64,000 nt of DNA from Ancylostoma caninum (GCA_037903475.1 JBAJFG010000359.1:826001-890000); one strand, 5' to 3'. Counted from the stretch's first letter, positions 52,216 to 64,000 are shown. The notes: a model not told the origin generated them from the sequence alone. Numbers and translations: made by a program.

Positions 52216-53070
52216 TATATAACTAAATTTCTGTATTTGTAGAGCAAATAACGCTATGAATTCAACTTTTATGTGATACGCACATTTTATTATTTAAACT
52301 CAAAAATCATGGTTTTGGCAAATTATAAAAATTTCGTTTTCAGATTTTTATTGTTTGTGATTCCAGTTGATTTCCAGAGGTTGTGCACTTTTTCCAGTGT
52401 TTCAGATTTCTATGAAGTGTTTGTGGTTTCTTCCAGATTCAATACGTACACATTGTGGATTTGAACTTCAATGTCTTAGGATCTAGTCCAAAACTGGTAA
52501 TGCGGTGCTAGCCTACAAGCTGTCATAGAGGCCGCGCTAGCGAGCCCTTGCCATGGCACCTGCAATGATCTGAGGATTATAGGGCTGTTACAGATGGGAG
52601 ACGATTTGAGTGGAAAACAGGAAAAATGCTGAGTTGGTTGAATAAGTGGTAACTAATAATTATAAAAGGAAGCGATCTCTTCGAATCAAACTCATCAAGT
52701 CCGGATGGAAGTACTTGGGCACACCAAATCGAATGGATGGGCTTACAAAATCCTATTATTTGCCCTCTGAAACAGCAATTTCTTCACATAATCCACTCGA
52801 TGTAACAGTGAATTTTTTAATTTAAACCTGAAATTATGAACACTTCATGAAATTAGACTAGAACCATAAAATCACATAGAAATCTGAAACATTGGAAAAG
52901 TGAACAGTCTCTGAAAATCAGTTAAAGTCATGAACATTGAAAATCTGAAAATAAGATTTGTATAATTTGCCAAAACCATGATTTTTCACTTTAAATTATA
53001 AAATGTGAGTAATTCATAAAAGTTGTATCCATAGCGTAGATTACTCTACAATTACAGAAATTCATTATAT
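52216..53070. repeat. Foldback (long inverted repeat) element
   Basis: A left arm at about 52216-52450 is the diverged reverse complement of a right arm at about 52845-53070. Shared blocks include ATCATGGTTTTGGCAAATTA, TTTCAGATTTCTATG and AATTTCTGTA.TTGTAGAG. The roughly 400-bp centre is unrelated single-copy-like DNA. No open frame for a transposase is present. This is probably an old palindromic or MITE-like insertion. Confidence 0.75.
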
Positions 53071-56000
53071 ATATATATGCACATATATTTTTTTTCTATT
53101 TGTAATGTGTCCATTGGTTTACGTTTTGCTAATGTAGAACTCTGAGCAACAAATTTAAAAAGTTGGGAATAAGTATTAGAATGAATATTGTGACCAAAAT
53201 ATCAGTGAACGCTTTCAATAGCATAGCATGATTTCATAGTATAATTTATTCACATAATATTCATAATAGTATAATTTCATGGTTTCCTACGCATAATTTT
53301 GGAAATCTCTCCGGAGCTGTATTTCCACTCAGATCTTCTGTACAACTAGATTCAAACAAACAAACATAACTGTTCTATGTATGGAGACTTCCAAGCCACC
53401 ACGCGGTTCTCGGCTTAGAGGATGAGATAAATAGGCGGAGCTGCGGATGCTCATTCGCGATTAAACGAGAAACAGTTTCTCCAGAGCTACATATGAACAT
53501 ATTTCCAGTGCCATGCTTCAATACGGCAGGCAGCGTCTCCTCTGTTTTCATTTTGCTTTGGAATTCACTGAAACCAGAGGCATCTTTGGTGTTTGATATT
53601 ATTACGGGTGGCTTAAAAAGCTCAGACATCTGTTTTGTCTTTAATACAACTTCTGAGCTCATTGCGTTTGAGGTTTTTCGCGCAAATTTTGTCTATCAGT
53701 AAGATGACTCTCTGGTAACAAATCTGAAGTGATTAGTGAGCACTATAATTGTGGTTCGCAAAATATGAGCCTATGAGTAGTATATAGAGAAACGATACCC
53801 ATGTCGATGCGAGAGGAAGTGCCTGACTTCTGTCATGCGGGAAAGCCGGAACCTATACATAAATTGCTGCCAAAAAAAAGCAGCTGCTGCGGCAGTATTC
53901 AGGATTTTTGCGTCATTTTTGCTCAGCTAAAAAAAAAACACTAATGAGGACAATACAATGAGTGACGGTGCTCCCACAACCGCACCCTTATGAATTTTTT
54001 TCCTAAAAATTTCAAATGTCCTCTCTAAAGAGGTCATAAACTTGTGCTAAAGCATCTACGACGTAATTTCATCTGGAAAAGCGGATCGCTATACATTGCA
54101 TATATTCTCCGTTCTTCGCTTCTAACTCTGGGATTGCATTTGGTATCCATGTTCATAGGCTTGAAGCATAAGTCATGCCGTGTATGCCCACAACTATGTA
54201 CTTACAAAGTAATGACCTCGACTCCCACAAGATAACAACTTTTTAAAACACATTTGCCGCTAATCACTTCAGCTTCCCTTTGCAAAACGATCGATTTTAT
54301 CCAGCTATAAATTTTCATGCTCTAAACATATTCGGACCGAAATATGTAGTTTAGTCACGCTTGTTTCTTTTTTCATTATCATAACGTCATAACGGAGCGA
54401 ACACATCTGTGTCATCTTTTTTTCCATCCTAAGAAGGTCCGTCATCAAACTTTCGGCTAGATCCCTATTTTATCACTATATTCATATTTATGTTGCATTC
54501 AAGATGATGCTCGTCCACCTCTTTAATTCCTGCACAAAGAGGGGATGAGTTTTCTTTTTTTCGAATTTCAAAAGCAGTTGAGCAGCAAGGCTAGTAAATC
54601 TTCCAAAGCTGCCGGAAATTCGTAAATTTCTAGCGAATTCATTTTGCTTTACAATAGTACAGTACAGGTTTTACAGTAGACGCACGCTCTCCGTTATTCT
54701 ATATCGGCATGCGGACACCTTGTAAACCTATTCTCCGCTTTTCAAGGTGTTATTGAAAATTACTAACGACGTTTTAATAAATAGTGCGCCATATTGTGAT
54801 TAACTTGAGAGCTGGTTGGTTTTTCCAAACCATTCAAGCGCTCCTGATACTGTTTAATAATGGGAAATCACCAAATTCTATTGTACCTGTTTTATGAACA
54901 AGCTCGCAGTTAGAGCGCACTTCGACGATCGCTGAGATTTGCACAGCATCTACCCCACTGAACAGCTGCGACAACTGAGCAGAAAAATGCCAGAACTGCT
55001 CTATTCATTCTAAAATCTGAAGATAGCTTTGATAGAGAAACTCGTCAGAAGATTCCTCGAAATGAAGGTAATGAATGAGCCAAATGAGGGCCTTACACGG
55101 TGATTATCCACGAACCAAAGGGGAAAAGTATTTTCATTCAATTTTCATGAGTTCCAAGAGAGCATTAGTCAAAAATGCTCAAAGGCCTCGACAGTGTTGC
55201 TATGACGATATGAGAGCTAATTTAATAATTTGCTCTATTACCTGTAACTGGAATAAAAGTTAACACTTTAAGAAAGCTACTTCATAAAGGACGACTATAT
55301 GTGACTCTCCAGCACTTTTCACTCTTTCACTCTCTTATGAATTTTATGCGATTAATTTTTGTGAAGTAATACTATTTGTTGTAATTACAACAATGTAGCA
55401 AAAAGCACACATTTTTTTGAATTGATAGCATTGCTGCAGTACAGGGGTGCTGCTGCAGTCCCTCAGCGAACGAAACAGATGCTGAGTAGCCATTATTAGG
55501 ACCTAGGTGCTACTGCTACTCCAGCATACACACAGCTTGGCGTGCGGTGGGTTCTTGAATATTTAAGCACGCCATAAACTTGAACAGAAGAGCACTGCTT
55601 TAGTGTGTCTAGGAAAACTAAAGGGGATTGTAACCTGCCGTGGAGCCTGAAAAGGTCCCACGCCACTGATACAACTATTACTTCGCATGGGCGAGGTTTC
55701 GTATCGCCAAATGTTGTGAGAGGGTATATAACTTTAGCGCTTTAAGTTCGTAGGGCATTCAAACCTTTGTAGAGCTTCGTAGTTGATAAAAAGAACATCC
55801 ATAAACAGGTACAAAGAACTTCACAGGATATTGCTAGAACCGCCGCTACTTGGTGAGACATGTATAAGTTGTAGACATGAAAGCTTGTTATTGTCGACTT
55901 ATCCATTTCTCTAGTGTCAGAAAAGAACTTTATTATCGGATTATTCCAAAGCAGTAGTGGCACATATATGTAGATTAAATATGTATGTGTGTACCAGTAT

Positions 56001-57011
56001 AGCAATCCACTTTGTTATTCTGAACGGCATACTCGAATTTTGCTTTACTAGTACAAAGAAGCTAGAGATTTAGCAACGCCTTCCCTGTCGATTTTGGCGT
56101 ACAGGCGAGTGGAGTGAGGAGATTTAATTTAACTGTGTCGGGCATGCAATTGTTTACTCCAAGTAATAAGAGGAACTTTTGCCTCATGCAGCCCGAACAC
56201 AATGGCTTTTCACGAGCTTAGGATCTCTGGGGAAAAGAAACTTTGAACAGTGGTGGAAGTAGTAGCCTCTATGGAAATAACTTCCTTCTGCTAGCAGGTG
56301 CTGTTACAAATTCTATCATATAGCTTGCCGTTCTGTGTTTTTTTATGGTCGTTGCTGTTTAATTTCAAGAAAACATCCAGGTGTCCGTATTTCGACAGGA
56401 TCTTACCGGTAGAGTCACTTTACGAATTTGAGACTTATCCAAACGTGGGAGGTTCGACATGCTATCGTCACAAAAGTAACTTTTCTACCTCACTAATGGA
56501 ATCAATTCAACGTATTTATGTACTTTGTTGTCCAGACCAAAGTAATGAAGGCCATGACTCTCATTTAGTACACAAGATAGCAATTAATGATGCTGTGACA
56601 ATTAGAATATTTACAAAGTGAACCTAAACTAGTTTCTTTCTCCTTCATTTGCGATCTCTAGTACGATTTTTTTTCCTATTTTCGTAATTAGCGAAACTGC
56701 TGACAGTTGCGTCAGCAAAACTTCTTGTACTTAAAATGTGATATCTCTAATTGTGATTGAATTATGTCGTAGCTAGCCGACCAACGCCTACATATCTGAA
56801 GAAATCAAGCTTCCTTCAGAGCTTTCATGAGTTTGACATAGTTTTGTGAGGGACGTTCATCTGTACTCTCTATGTAGTATTTCTTTTACTTGCAATGAAT
56901 CCCACATTGCTTGTGATCCTGTAAAAAAAGATTTCATTATCGGCGTTTCTTCTGTTCCACGTTACCTGTAACCACTTAATACTCTCCTTATATGTTTCAG
57001 ATTTTGCCTCA
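53071..57011. other. No gene recognised
   Basis: AT-rich with a short (TA)n at about 53066-53080. Two longer open readings stand out but carry no known domain: minus strand 53375-53662, and plus strand from about 56361 (after TTTCAAG) to 56621. Neither is supported by splice phase or family similarity that I can see, so I do not call them genes. Confidence 0.35.
56991..57000 (+). promoter_or_regulatory. Candidate spliced-leader acceptor, secreted-peptide gene
   Basis: TATGTTTCAG ends 11 nt before the ATG at 57012, which begins a signal peptide. This supports that ATG as the true start. Confidence 0.5.
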
Positions 57012-57586
57012 ATGGGTTCCGCTCGACTTTTATGTGTAGTCGCACTTTCATTTAGTGCGTTTGTACTGTCTCATCAGGACGATCGCTTCAAAGAAGTCAA
57101 AGGTATCAATCCCATTATGAGGTGAGCTTACCTAGAATTGTAATATACATATAACCCCGTAATAAATAACACCTCAAAGAAGAACCAAAGACTGGCTAGA
57201 AGCCCCGTTGTACTTGAAAATCGGCTCAAACTAACAGTAATTCATGATTGACGTTTTCTGTTTGTTCCAATTTTTGTAAATGTATTTTGAGAGCCAGATG
57301 AGCACTAAGCAGACGTGCATTTCGTGCATGAAGAATTTTTTTAACCTTCTTTCTCTTTACCAAATAAGCTTCGTGTACTAACTACTACTTGTAGATATTG
57401 GGCACAAACGAGGCTGCGGAAAAAGCTGCCGATGCTCGAGGCTCTGGCGTCAAAAAAGTGAGTAAGCTATGTTGATTGAAAGGTTTCAAAATTAAATGAG
57501 TGCGCAAAGGAATTACATTATCACCATATTGCAGAGCTAACTTCTCAGTTCTTAAGAGTAGAAAAACATTGATGCAAGGTGATTAG
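57012..57586 (+). CDS. Candidate small secreted or prohormone-like protein, 74 aa, three exons
   Basis: Exons 57012-57121, 57395-57457 and 57535-57586 (stop TAG) total 225 nt in consistent phase. Residues 1-20 (MGSARLLCVVALSFSAFVLS) form a textbook signal peptide: a basic residue, a hydrophobic core, small residues before the cut. The mature part is basic and has RLRKK, SKK and SRK clusters that could be processed by prohormone convertases. There is no cysteine after the signal. I recognise no known neuropeptide or family. An alternative donor at 57103 would shift exon 2 into a cysteine-containing reading (RGCGKSCRC) that stops at 57462-57464; the model given uses the better donors (GTGAGC, GTGAGT). 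A transposon copy begins 118 bp downstream. Confidence 0.5.
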
Positions 57587-57704
57587 AATCCAGGAAACAG
57601 ATCGACTACTGGTAGTCTTGTAGCCTATTCAAAAATATTATCAGAATTTCAAAATTTTCAAACCCCTCCGAGTTCTTAGAACTGGCTAGTACAACATCCA
57701 TGTA

Positions 57705-58669
57705 CAGTCGGGTCCGGCAGTCACTGCAAATGGGCGCCGGCGGGCGCCGGCCGCCGCCACCCTCCGGCGCCCCTGTATTAATGAGCTATAAATCACTCGA
57801 GCTTGGGAGAAAGCGAAGAAAAATACAATTTTAGTACATAGTAGACAGAGTGTAGTGAATATGTTAAGGCTATAAAGCAGGGGACCATTTTCACAACTTT
57901 CACGTTTTTTCATTTTTGTGATTTTCATGGGGAAAGATTTCTGAATACACAATAAGCGAAGCCAACTCTTCGATTTTCTGCTATAGTTGTACACTGCTTC
58001 GCGAATACAAAAATGGCCGTTATTCTTCTATATATCTTCGAAATCTATGCAAAACGTTGCCGGATGCCTTCCTGGACTACCCGATGGAGATCACGGGGGA
58101 CGTTCCAAGCAGTGAACCCCAAACACTGCGATACTTAACTCTGGATCTCCAACGGAGTGGAACCAGCGATAGGGACAGATTGCAATCTGCCGCTCAAACC
58201 ACTGAGCCATCCGGGCTACTTTTTATGTTGGAGTTTGTTAGATAACTGCAGCAGTCGTAGGCAGCATACTATATGTATTTGCAAAACGGGGCACAGGGCA
58301 GGATTCGATCCCCTGACCACCACAACGTCGATCATTCGCTCAACCCACTGAGCTATGCGCGCACGCGATGCAACGTACAAATGGTGTCCAATCTTACTTA
58401 CACTTACACTTATCGTAGTTTATCTTAGAAATTTAGGTGAAAAGGGAGTTGGGTGGGGCCACTCCTGTGAAGCCTAAGCCTAAGCCTTAAACCCATTCTT
58501 AAGCATAGGGTTAGGCTTATCTACCCTGTCTACTATGGACTAAAATTGTATTTTTCTTCGTTTTCTCCCAAGCTCGAGTGATTTATAGCTCATTAATACT
58601 GGGGCGCCGGAGGGTGGCGGCGGCCGGCGCCCGCCGGCGCCCATTTGCAGTGGCTGCCGGACCGGACTG
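57705..58669. mobile_element. 144-bp-TIR transposon, copy B (short form)
   Basis: This is the same element as that at 45.6 kb. It has 144-bp inverted repeats at 57705-57848 and 58526-58669, TA at 57703-57704 and 58670-58671, and the same interior order: tRNA-like modules on the minus strand (A/B boxes at plus 58344-58355 and 58301-58311, and 58199-58209 and 58154-58164), then the GCCTAA/TTAGGC-rich segment at about 58471-58520. It lacks about 300 bp of the copy A interior. Its right end reads CCGGACTG where copy A has CCCGACTG. Confidence 0.92.
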
Positions 58670-60079
58670 TAAACTGGCAGCGATAGTACCACTAGTCTGC
58701 ATTGTCCTTGTCCGGCACCATGATTGAGGATAAGGTCTATTTAGTAAATCTAGAGATTTGCAACAACCTAAGAAAACTGCTATGAAACCCATTGGGGGAA
58801 CTGTCATACAAGTGTACAAATAACAAGACCGGGGAATTTTCCTTTCTTTAAAACTGGTTTCATTAAGGCACTGTCTTACGCAGTAGAAAAGTTTTTCTAG
58901 CTGTGTAGGTGTCACATTGTCACATATCAGGAGAACACAGCGGTGCTTTCGTTTCAGGAAGGAGTCAGACTCACAGAAGTACCGTAACTGCTATTTTTCG
59001 CCCGTGCAATGCCAGTTACCAGTTCTGATCAATATCGATCCATTGGCAAGTGCTATAAAGCCGGATCTTCAGCAGGATCTCTACTCACGTTTTAGACGAT
59101 ATCGAAAGTAGAGAAACATACCCCAACGAGTAGCGCCAATCGCATGATTTGCATAAATTGCTTACGTCATCCAGATCGACGCATGTATCATGTCATGTGC
59201 GCACGTGTGTGCCATCACATTCAGAGTCTCATGTAGTGATACTGTATTCTTTTCTCATCTACAACTTGTCATCGTTTACTGTGAAGTACAAAAGTGTCTG
59301 AATTAACGTTATCATATGTCCCCATTCATGTGGAAAGGATAAATCTTCTGTGAGTTCCGCTTGATGACGTCATTCAGTCAACCAGAAGCGCGAGAATGTT
59401 GCGGCGTTCACAACCAGTCTGAATACATGGAAATTGCTACTACTCTGCACTTAGCACGCCGACTCACAGATTTCGATATGCGAAAACTTGTTGCGCATGC
59501 GGCTTCTAAGCATACAACGCAGTATGTTTAAGCTGTATGTAGTTCACATAGGAATTGTGGGTGCATGCTGTTAGCAATCGGCAACTATATTAGTGAAGCG
59601 AAAGTGATTTCTCGGTGACGGCCGGGTGTGTAGAATTAGATGCTGGTCACAGTGATGAGAGTTGCGTGCCTAATCGCATGAAAACTACTGCATAAAAAAA
59701 TTTGCAATCTGGTCTGGATACAGTAATTTTGGGTACTACATTCATGGCAGTGGTAGTACCGGTAAAATGTCGCAGCTCTGACCAAATTTTGACATTTTGT
59801 GTGATGTTTCTCGCAAAATCTCCAGTACTTTGGTTCAATGTTCAGGATATTCAAGTTTAGTGATGCTAGCTTTTCCGCCGATATGAGGAGTTTTCCGCAT
59901 TCTAAAAATGAGAAACACAGAGGTAAACCGCTGAAGTATGTAACAGCCAGTACACAAGTTCTAAGTTAGAGTATAGACAGAATATATAAATTGGACAAAT
60001 TCTCATTGACTTGACTAATAATTCAGAAGCCCATCCGAAAAATCGAATTTTCCTATGACAAAGAGCTCTACCTACATCC

Positions 60080-60112
60080 CCTTCTTCTTCTTCTTCTTCT
60101 TCTTCTTCTTCT

Positions 60113-60147
<35 letters not shown>

Positions 60148-60152
60148 CCCCC
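60080..60152. repeat. Compound microsatellite (CTT)n(CT)n(C)n
   Basis: About a dozen CTT units, then about fifteen CT units, then eight C. On the minus strand this would look like an AAG tail, but no LINE sequence adjoins it. Confidence 0.95.
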
Positions 60153-60280
60153 AAAATGTACAGCTCTCTATTCTCCAAATTTCCAAATTTCTGGCTTGTT
60201 CAAAATTAAGCCTCCGAATAGTGAATTTCTCTGGTTCATTACATACTCGGTGCGTAAAGCGTTGTAAGTATACATACTTA

Positions 60281-60300
60281 GGACCGAATAAAATTCGAAT
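60281..60300 (+). repeat. Dispersed GGACCGAATAAAA motif, copy 3
   Basis: GGACCGAATAAAATTCGAAT, preceded by ACATACTTA. It matches the copies at 17467 and 26042. Confidence 0.5.
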
Positions 60301-62383
60301 TACTCAAGTTATTCAATTATTCATGCAGAACTGGACTTGAAGAATGAAAATGTCCGGAAAAAAGAAAGACCTAAATGCCTCCTCATAAATCCAAAAGAAT
60401 TGTATTGTTCTTTGTTCAAGCTTCCGATCTACAGGCTTTATCAAAATCTTTTATTCGAATTTTTTTTTTGAAAAAAAATCTCGGCTTATGATCAAGTCTA
60501 TGATTATCTAATGCATTATTTATTCCCAAGTAGAATTGTATGATCTCTTGTTTTGGAGTTTTTCGTTGGTGGGTCCGATTTTCTGTATCATATTCTGCGA
60601 TCTTCCAAGCTTCTTCTCTATTTTTTCAAACAATGCCGCAGTACTAAATTGAATTCCTGTGAGACTGTAGCGTTTTTGTTGCATGTAGCATCACTACTTA
60701 TCAATTAAACATCACAAACATTCTGGTGAATATCAGCGCTCGAATTCGAGCACCAGTTCGAGTGCAATTCAACCCTCTAGAACTAGTGTTACGTAAAATG
60801 CTAACGCAAGCATAGCACATACAGCTTAGAACGACGTATAAATACAACGACGTGGTCGCTTTGCTACGTTGTTATGCTATATAATTTCACCCGCGGTTCC
60901 ATATATGACTGGGCTGGATAGGTGCGACGTGTTCGCCGCTAATTTAGCAAGCAGCGCGAAAAAGGGGACGAAAACCGGCCGATGTCGCAAATTTTGCCGC
61001 CATCGCACGCTAAAGTTGCGCAACTCGTTCCGCGCATGAATCTGCGTAAAATCGATAACGATTGGAATGTCGCGACGCGATATCGCAAGCGATGCGCACC
61101 TATAATGCGGTGAGTTACGACAAATTAATCGAACTGTGCGCGACTGACAGTTTCGAGATTTGACCGCCATTAAGTGTCTCGCACTCATAACCACTCTTTT
61201 TCTTCATTAACAAACATTAAACACTAAACAACAACAGATGTTATTTACACACAAAAAATCACAATCGATACATACAACCATGTGGCAAGAGGCATTACTA
61301 GTTACTAAGTGAAAAGCAGAAGTGGTAGGCAATCTGGGCGTGTTCTTCAAAAAATGCAAGGCAAGGTTGATAGCACCCGTAGAAACGGCAAGATTTACAA
61401 AGTCAGAGTGTTCATATACTGCTGTTCAAGTAGCGGTCCCGTCATGATATAAAATACTATATAGTAACATTTAAAGTAGTATTTCGGGGAGAGGAGAAAA
61501 AAAACGCTTAAAAAAATTAAAGAAAAACGAATCGATACCTAGTGAGTGTAAGTGAAACATCGCCGAACAAAAATCCTTGAAAATGCACAGATCAATCGAT
61601 AGGAGAACATTCCACAAAGATACGTGTACAAATGACATAAGCTATATTTTGATGTTTTGGCCATGCATGTCTAAGACATGAGCGGTGTTGATTTAGCATA
61701 ATCTGCATGACAAGTTCTATGGTAACGTATTTCGTAGATATTGAACGAGATTCAGTAACAATTATACAGATTACTAGAGCATCACACAACGCACAAAAGC
61801 AATAGAAACAGAGGTGATCACGAAATTCCTTGATTCATCCAGGTAACTGTTCAAGACTACCTACAGTTATGGTCTGTTGACGTCAACGTGTGCATGTGGT
61901 TTGAACCGAGGAGGAAAGCATCTCGGCCAGTAGGGATGATCCCACAACTCCACCGACTCGTCGCGCGATCAGGAAGTTCTGGCAGGATTGTGCCAATGAT
62001 CTAAAATGATAACTTGTTAGGGGGTAATTGTACGTGAAGTTTCATCGACAGCAGGAGAAAAAGCAGGAGAAACAAGTTTGACGAACAAGCTCCCACTTTA
62101 CATTTTGTCTTGTCTTCAGTACTACTCCTACCAGGGTAAGGATAAAATCCAATAAGCACTAGAGATGTATTCTTATGATATTATACTCTTATTTGTTCTC
62201 CATTTTGTGTTAATTCCACCGAATAAGTTGATGGCTCCACGCCTATGACACAGAGTGGAACCACTGAGGGAATTTTTCACATCTTTGTTCGGATCTCAAC
62301 GAAGCAGCGTGGCAAAACCGGCCTAATTGCCTGTTTTAGCGGCGGCTCGAAAGGGAAAAATGCCGGTTTTTCTCAAATAAACC

Positions 62384-63255
62384 TCAGATCCTCGCCATTC
62401 GAGGGCGAAATCGGAAACTGTACGATCTCATAGCGGAGAACCTGTTTGAAAATTGAAGAGCATCACGAAGACACAACGAGCATACCTTATTCGTAGGAAA
62501 GCAGCGAACTGTGGTAATAGCGCTACGTCGGATCCTCGATACTCTCCCCAGCATCTAATTAGCGAGTCTCTTGCGGCACGAATCAGGGCACGGTTCTCCA
62601 CTCGACTTTCACCTGAGAGAAGAAGTGTCATGTGAGGCCAGTGGAGATTCCTGAGATAGTGATGCTGAACTTACCGTCCTCATGGAATAACGCTAAATAT
62701 CGGAATGCTGCTAAATCCACTCGGGTGAATCCACGACTTGCGAGGAGGTGAACAATGTCCGTCCAAAGTGTCAACAACGAACAATCACCCATTACAGCAG
62801 CCAACCCCGATGGCACTCTGGAATTTTTCAATAAAAAAAGTTGCAACGAGGGTAAGAATTGAAATTTTTGACAATAAAAAACTTTACTAATGAATCACCA
62901 GTGAGTGCTAGCATAGGTCAGTATCAGCCAAGCAGAAATGTTTTACTAAATTATAAACATACTCAATTCCATTGTTCATTTTAATGCTAGCCGGTATTGC
63001 ACCAATGACAGCAGCATAGGTAAAGTCGGAAATGTGAACAGAAGCCCAGCTGGCGTGCAGTAGCTGCATCTGATCAGCCATCTAAACAAAAAAGCTTTTA
63101 ACTAAAGCAGTCTTCCTTTGAAAAGTACCTCAAGCTCGCGAAAATATGGTGCCGCTTTTGCCCAAGCCACCAGTTGTCCAAGGTTGTCTTCAACTGCTGA
63201 GACACAGAACGAAAATGGTTCCCATCGTGGCCATTTATGCAGGAGACAGTATAAC
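62384..63255 (-). CDS. Nuclear hormone receptor, ligand-binding domain (3' part of gene)
   Basis: This is a ligand-regulated transcription factor acting in the nucleus. Exons on the minus strand: 63255-63129, 63081-62963, 62817-62675, 62612-62486, 62441-62384 (stop), all phase-consistent. The first carries the LBD signature VEDNLGQLVAWAKAAPYF (helix 3), continued in the second by DQMQLLHASW (helices 4-5). VDLAAFRYLALFHEDG and LPQFAAFLRIR fit helices 7-10. The C terminus after helix 10 is short (AMRSYSFRF, then RPRMARI), with no clear AF-2 helix, so either the last exon is misjudged or the receptor lacks a classical AF-2. The DNA-binding domain and N terminus are not seen and must lie upstream, probably beyond 64000. 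The helix 3-5 signature is more conserved than in many nematode-expanded receptors; I do not assign a subfamily. Confidence 0.85.
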
Positions 63256-64000
63256 CTTAAAAACAAGTTGATTGACGCGAAAATTAAGAATCAACCTCAA
63301 TTGGTCAGCAGAAATCAGTGACATTTAGTTGAATTTTGAATACTTTGAAACAAAATAAATGATAACTTAGTAACTCGGAATTGACATATATAGAAGCTAA
63401 GCAAATCGTGGTCGTTGCGCTTTAGCGGCAAATTGCTGAATTTCTCAAGACAATCCCAGCGAAAAAAAAAACAGGAAAAATCGAGTTTCCACTTTCTTGG
63501 AGAAGTACTGAAGCGTTTAACATATTTCCACAAACGGTGCTTTTTTCGGAAAAATACGAACGGGGTATAAACAGAGAGCGGGATACAGACATAGAGGCCT
63601 TAGTTGGCTTCGCTGCTCAGCGTAACTACATGACACCCTATTCCTGAAGAAAAAATCGCTTAACAACAAAACGAGTTTTATTGTGAGGATGACCATAAAT
63701 TTTTCTTACTTAAATGCAAGAAAATCAGGGATGACAACTCGACATGTAATAGTGCTAAGCAGGAAGTCAGCAGTCTAGCGGAAAATAAAATAAATATAGA
63801 TGAAATAACTTTTATTTTATATTTTTCGATATTCCAATCCCAAGATGACTTAGGATTCCAATCAAGTTTTGTTCTAGGTTTCTTTTCGTCTACTTTGAAC
63901 TCTGATGTCGCTATTTTTTCGTCAGTTTTTAGTGTTCAGAAGAAATGTTGATTTTTCTGGAATGGTTGGAGTTTTTCTTCAGCGCGCTGACCTTGAATCG
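63256..64000. other. Upstream intron of the receptor gene; no exon recognised
   Basis: The receptor exon at 63255 begins with a two-base carry-over, so an upstream exon exists. I do not find it or a zinc-finger domain before the window ends. The sequence is AT-rich with poly-A runs. Confidence 0.45.

Larger units (their letters stand above)
58670..62383. other. Intergenic; microsatellite and CpG-rich patch
   Basis: No gene is recognised. It includes a (CTT)n-(CT)n-(C)n tract at 60080-60152, one copy of the dispersed GGACCGAATAAAA motif at 60281, and a patch at about 60890-61150 much richer in CpG than its surroundings. A TATAAATA sequence stands at about 60836 just before the patch. Confidence 0.45.

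Noticed and set aside
53375..53662. Minus-strand gene of 95 codons
   Set aside because: The plus strand is open over part of the same DNA, no splice or start context supports it, and I recognise no domain.
60080..60117. AAG tail of a second RTE-like LINE on the minus strand
   Set aside because: The tract runs into (CT)n and (C)n and no LINE coding sequence adjoins it.
1..64000. CRISPR array, prophage or bacterial defence system
   Set aside because: There are no regularly spaced identical repeats or bacterial gene clusters; intron-bearing genes and nematode-type splice sites show eukaryotic DNA.

Overview
The window looks like nuclear DNA of a parasitic nematode, most plausibly a strongylid or hookworm-type (clade V) species. 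This rests on AT-rich DNA, short introns bounded by GT and (T)TTCAG, start codons a few bases to a few tens of bases after a splice acceptor (the pattern of spliced-leader trans-splicing), degenerate TTAGGC (nematode telomere unit) tracts, and a dense load of RTE-type, mariner-type and palindromic transposons. It is not bacterial: there are no operons, CRISPR arrays or phage genes.

Layout. About 1-28.2 kb is gene-poor. I can defend no complete gene there, only a GC-rich open island (2.77-3.05 kb), a weak receptor-like fragment on the minus strand (20.6-21.5 kb) and small repeats. From 28.28 to 31.57 kb (+) lies a 12-exon SLC9B/NHA-type Na+/H+ antiporter (514 aa). From 32.72 to 38.70 kb (+) lies a 9-exon mannose-6-phosphate isomerase (394 aa). 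Its last intron is swollen by a mariner relic into which an RTE-like LINE has jumped, leaving an 18-bp target duplication. From 39.38 to 44.60 kb (-) lies the 3' part of a gene for a protein with two MAM-like domains. Directly upstream of its first recognisable exon is a second transposon nest, 44.72-46.89 kb.

The right third holds a small two-exon 56-aa membrane protein candidate (48.06-48.96 kb, +), a foldback repeat (52.2-53.1 kb), a three-exon 74-aa secreted or prohormone-like candidate (57.01-57.59 kb, +), a second copy of the 144-bp-TIR element (57.7-58.67 kb), and the ligand-binding domain of a nuclear hormone receptor (62.38-63.26 kb, -).

The genes do not form a pathway: ion homeostasis, mannose metabolism, an extracellular protein and a transcription factor sit side by side as in ordinary nematode chromosomes. 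Exon boundaries for the main genes were worked out by hand and keep reading phase throughout, which is the main support for the models. The most notable content is the transposon biology: two independent nests, and a TA-flanked element family carrying two tRNA-like promoter modules plus a TTAGGC tract.
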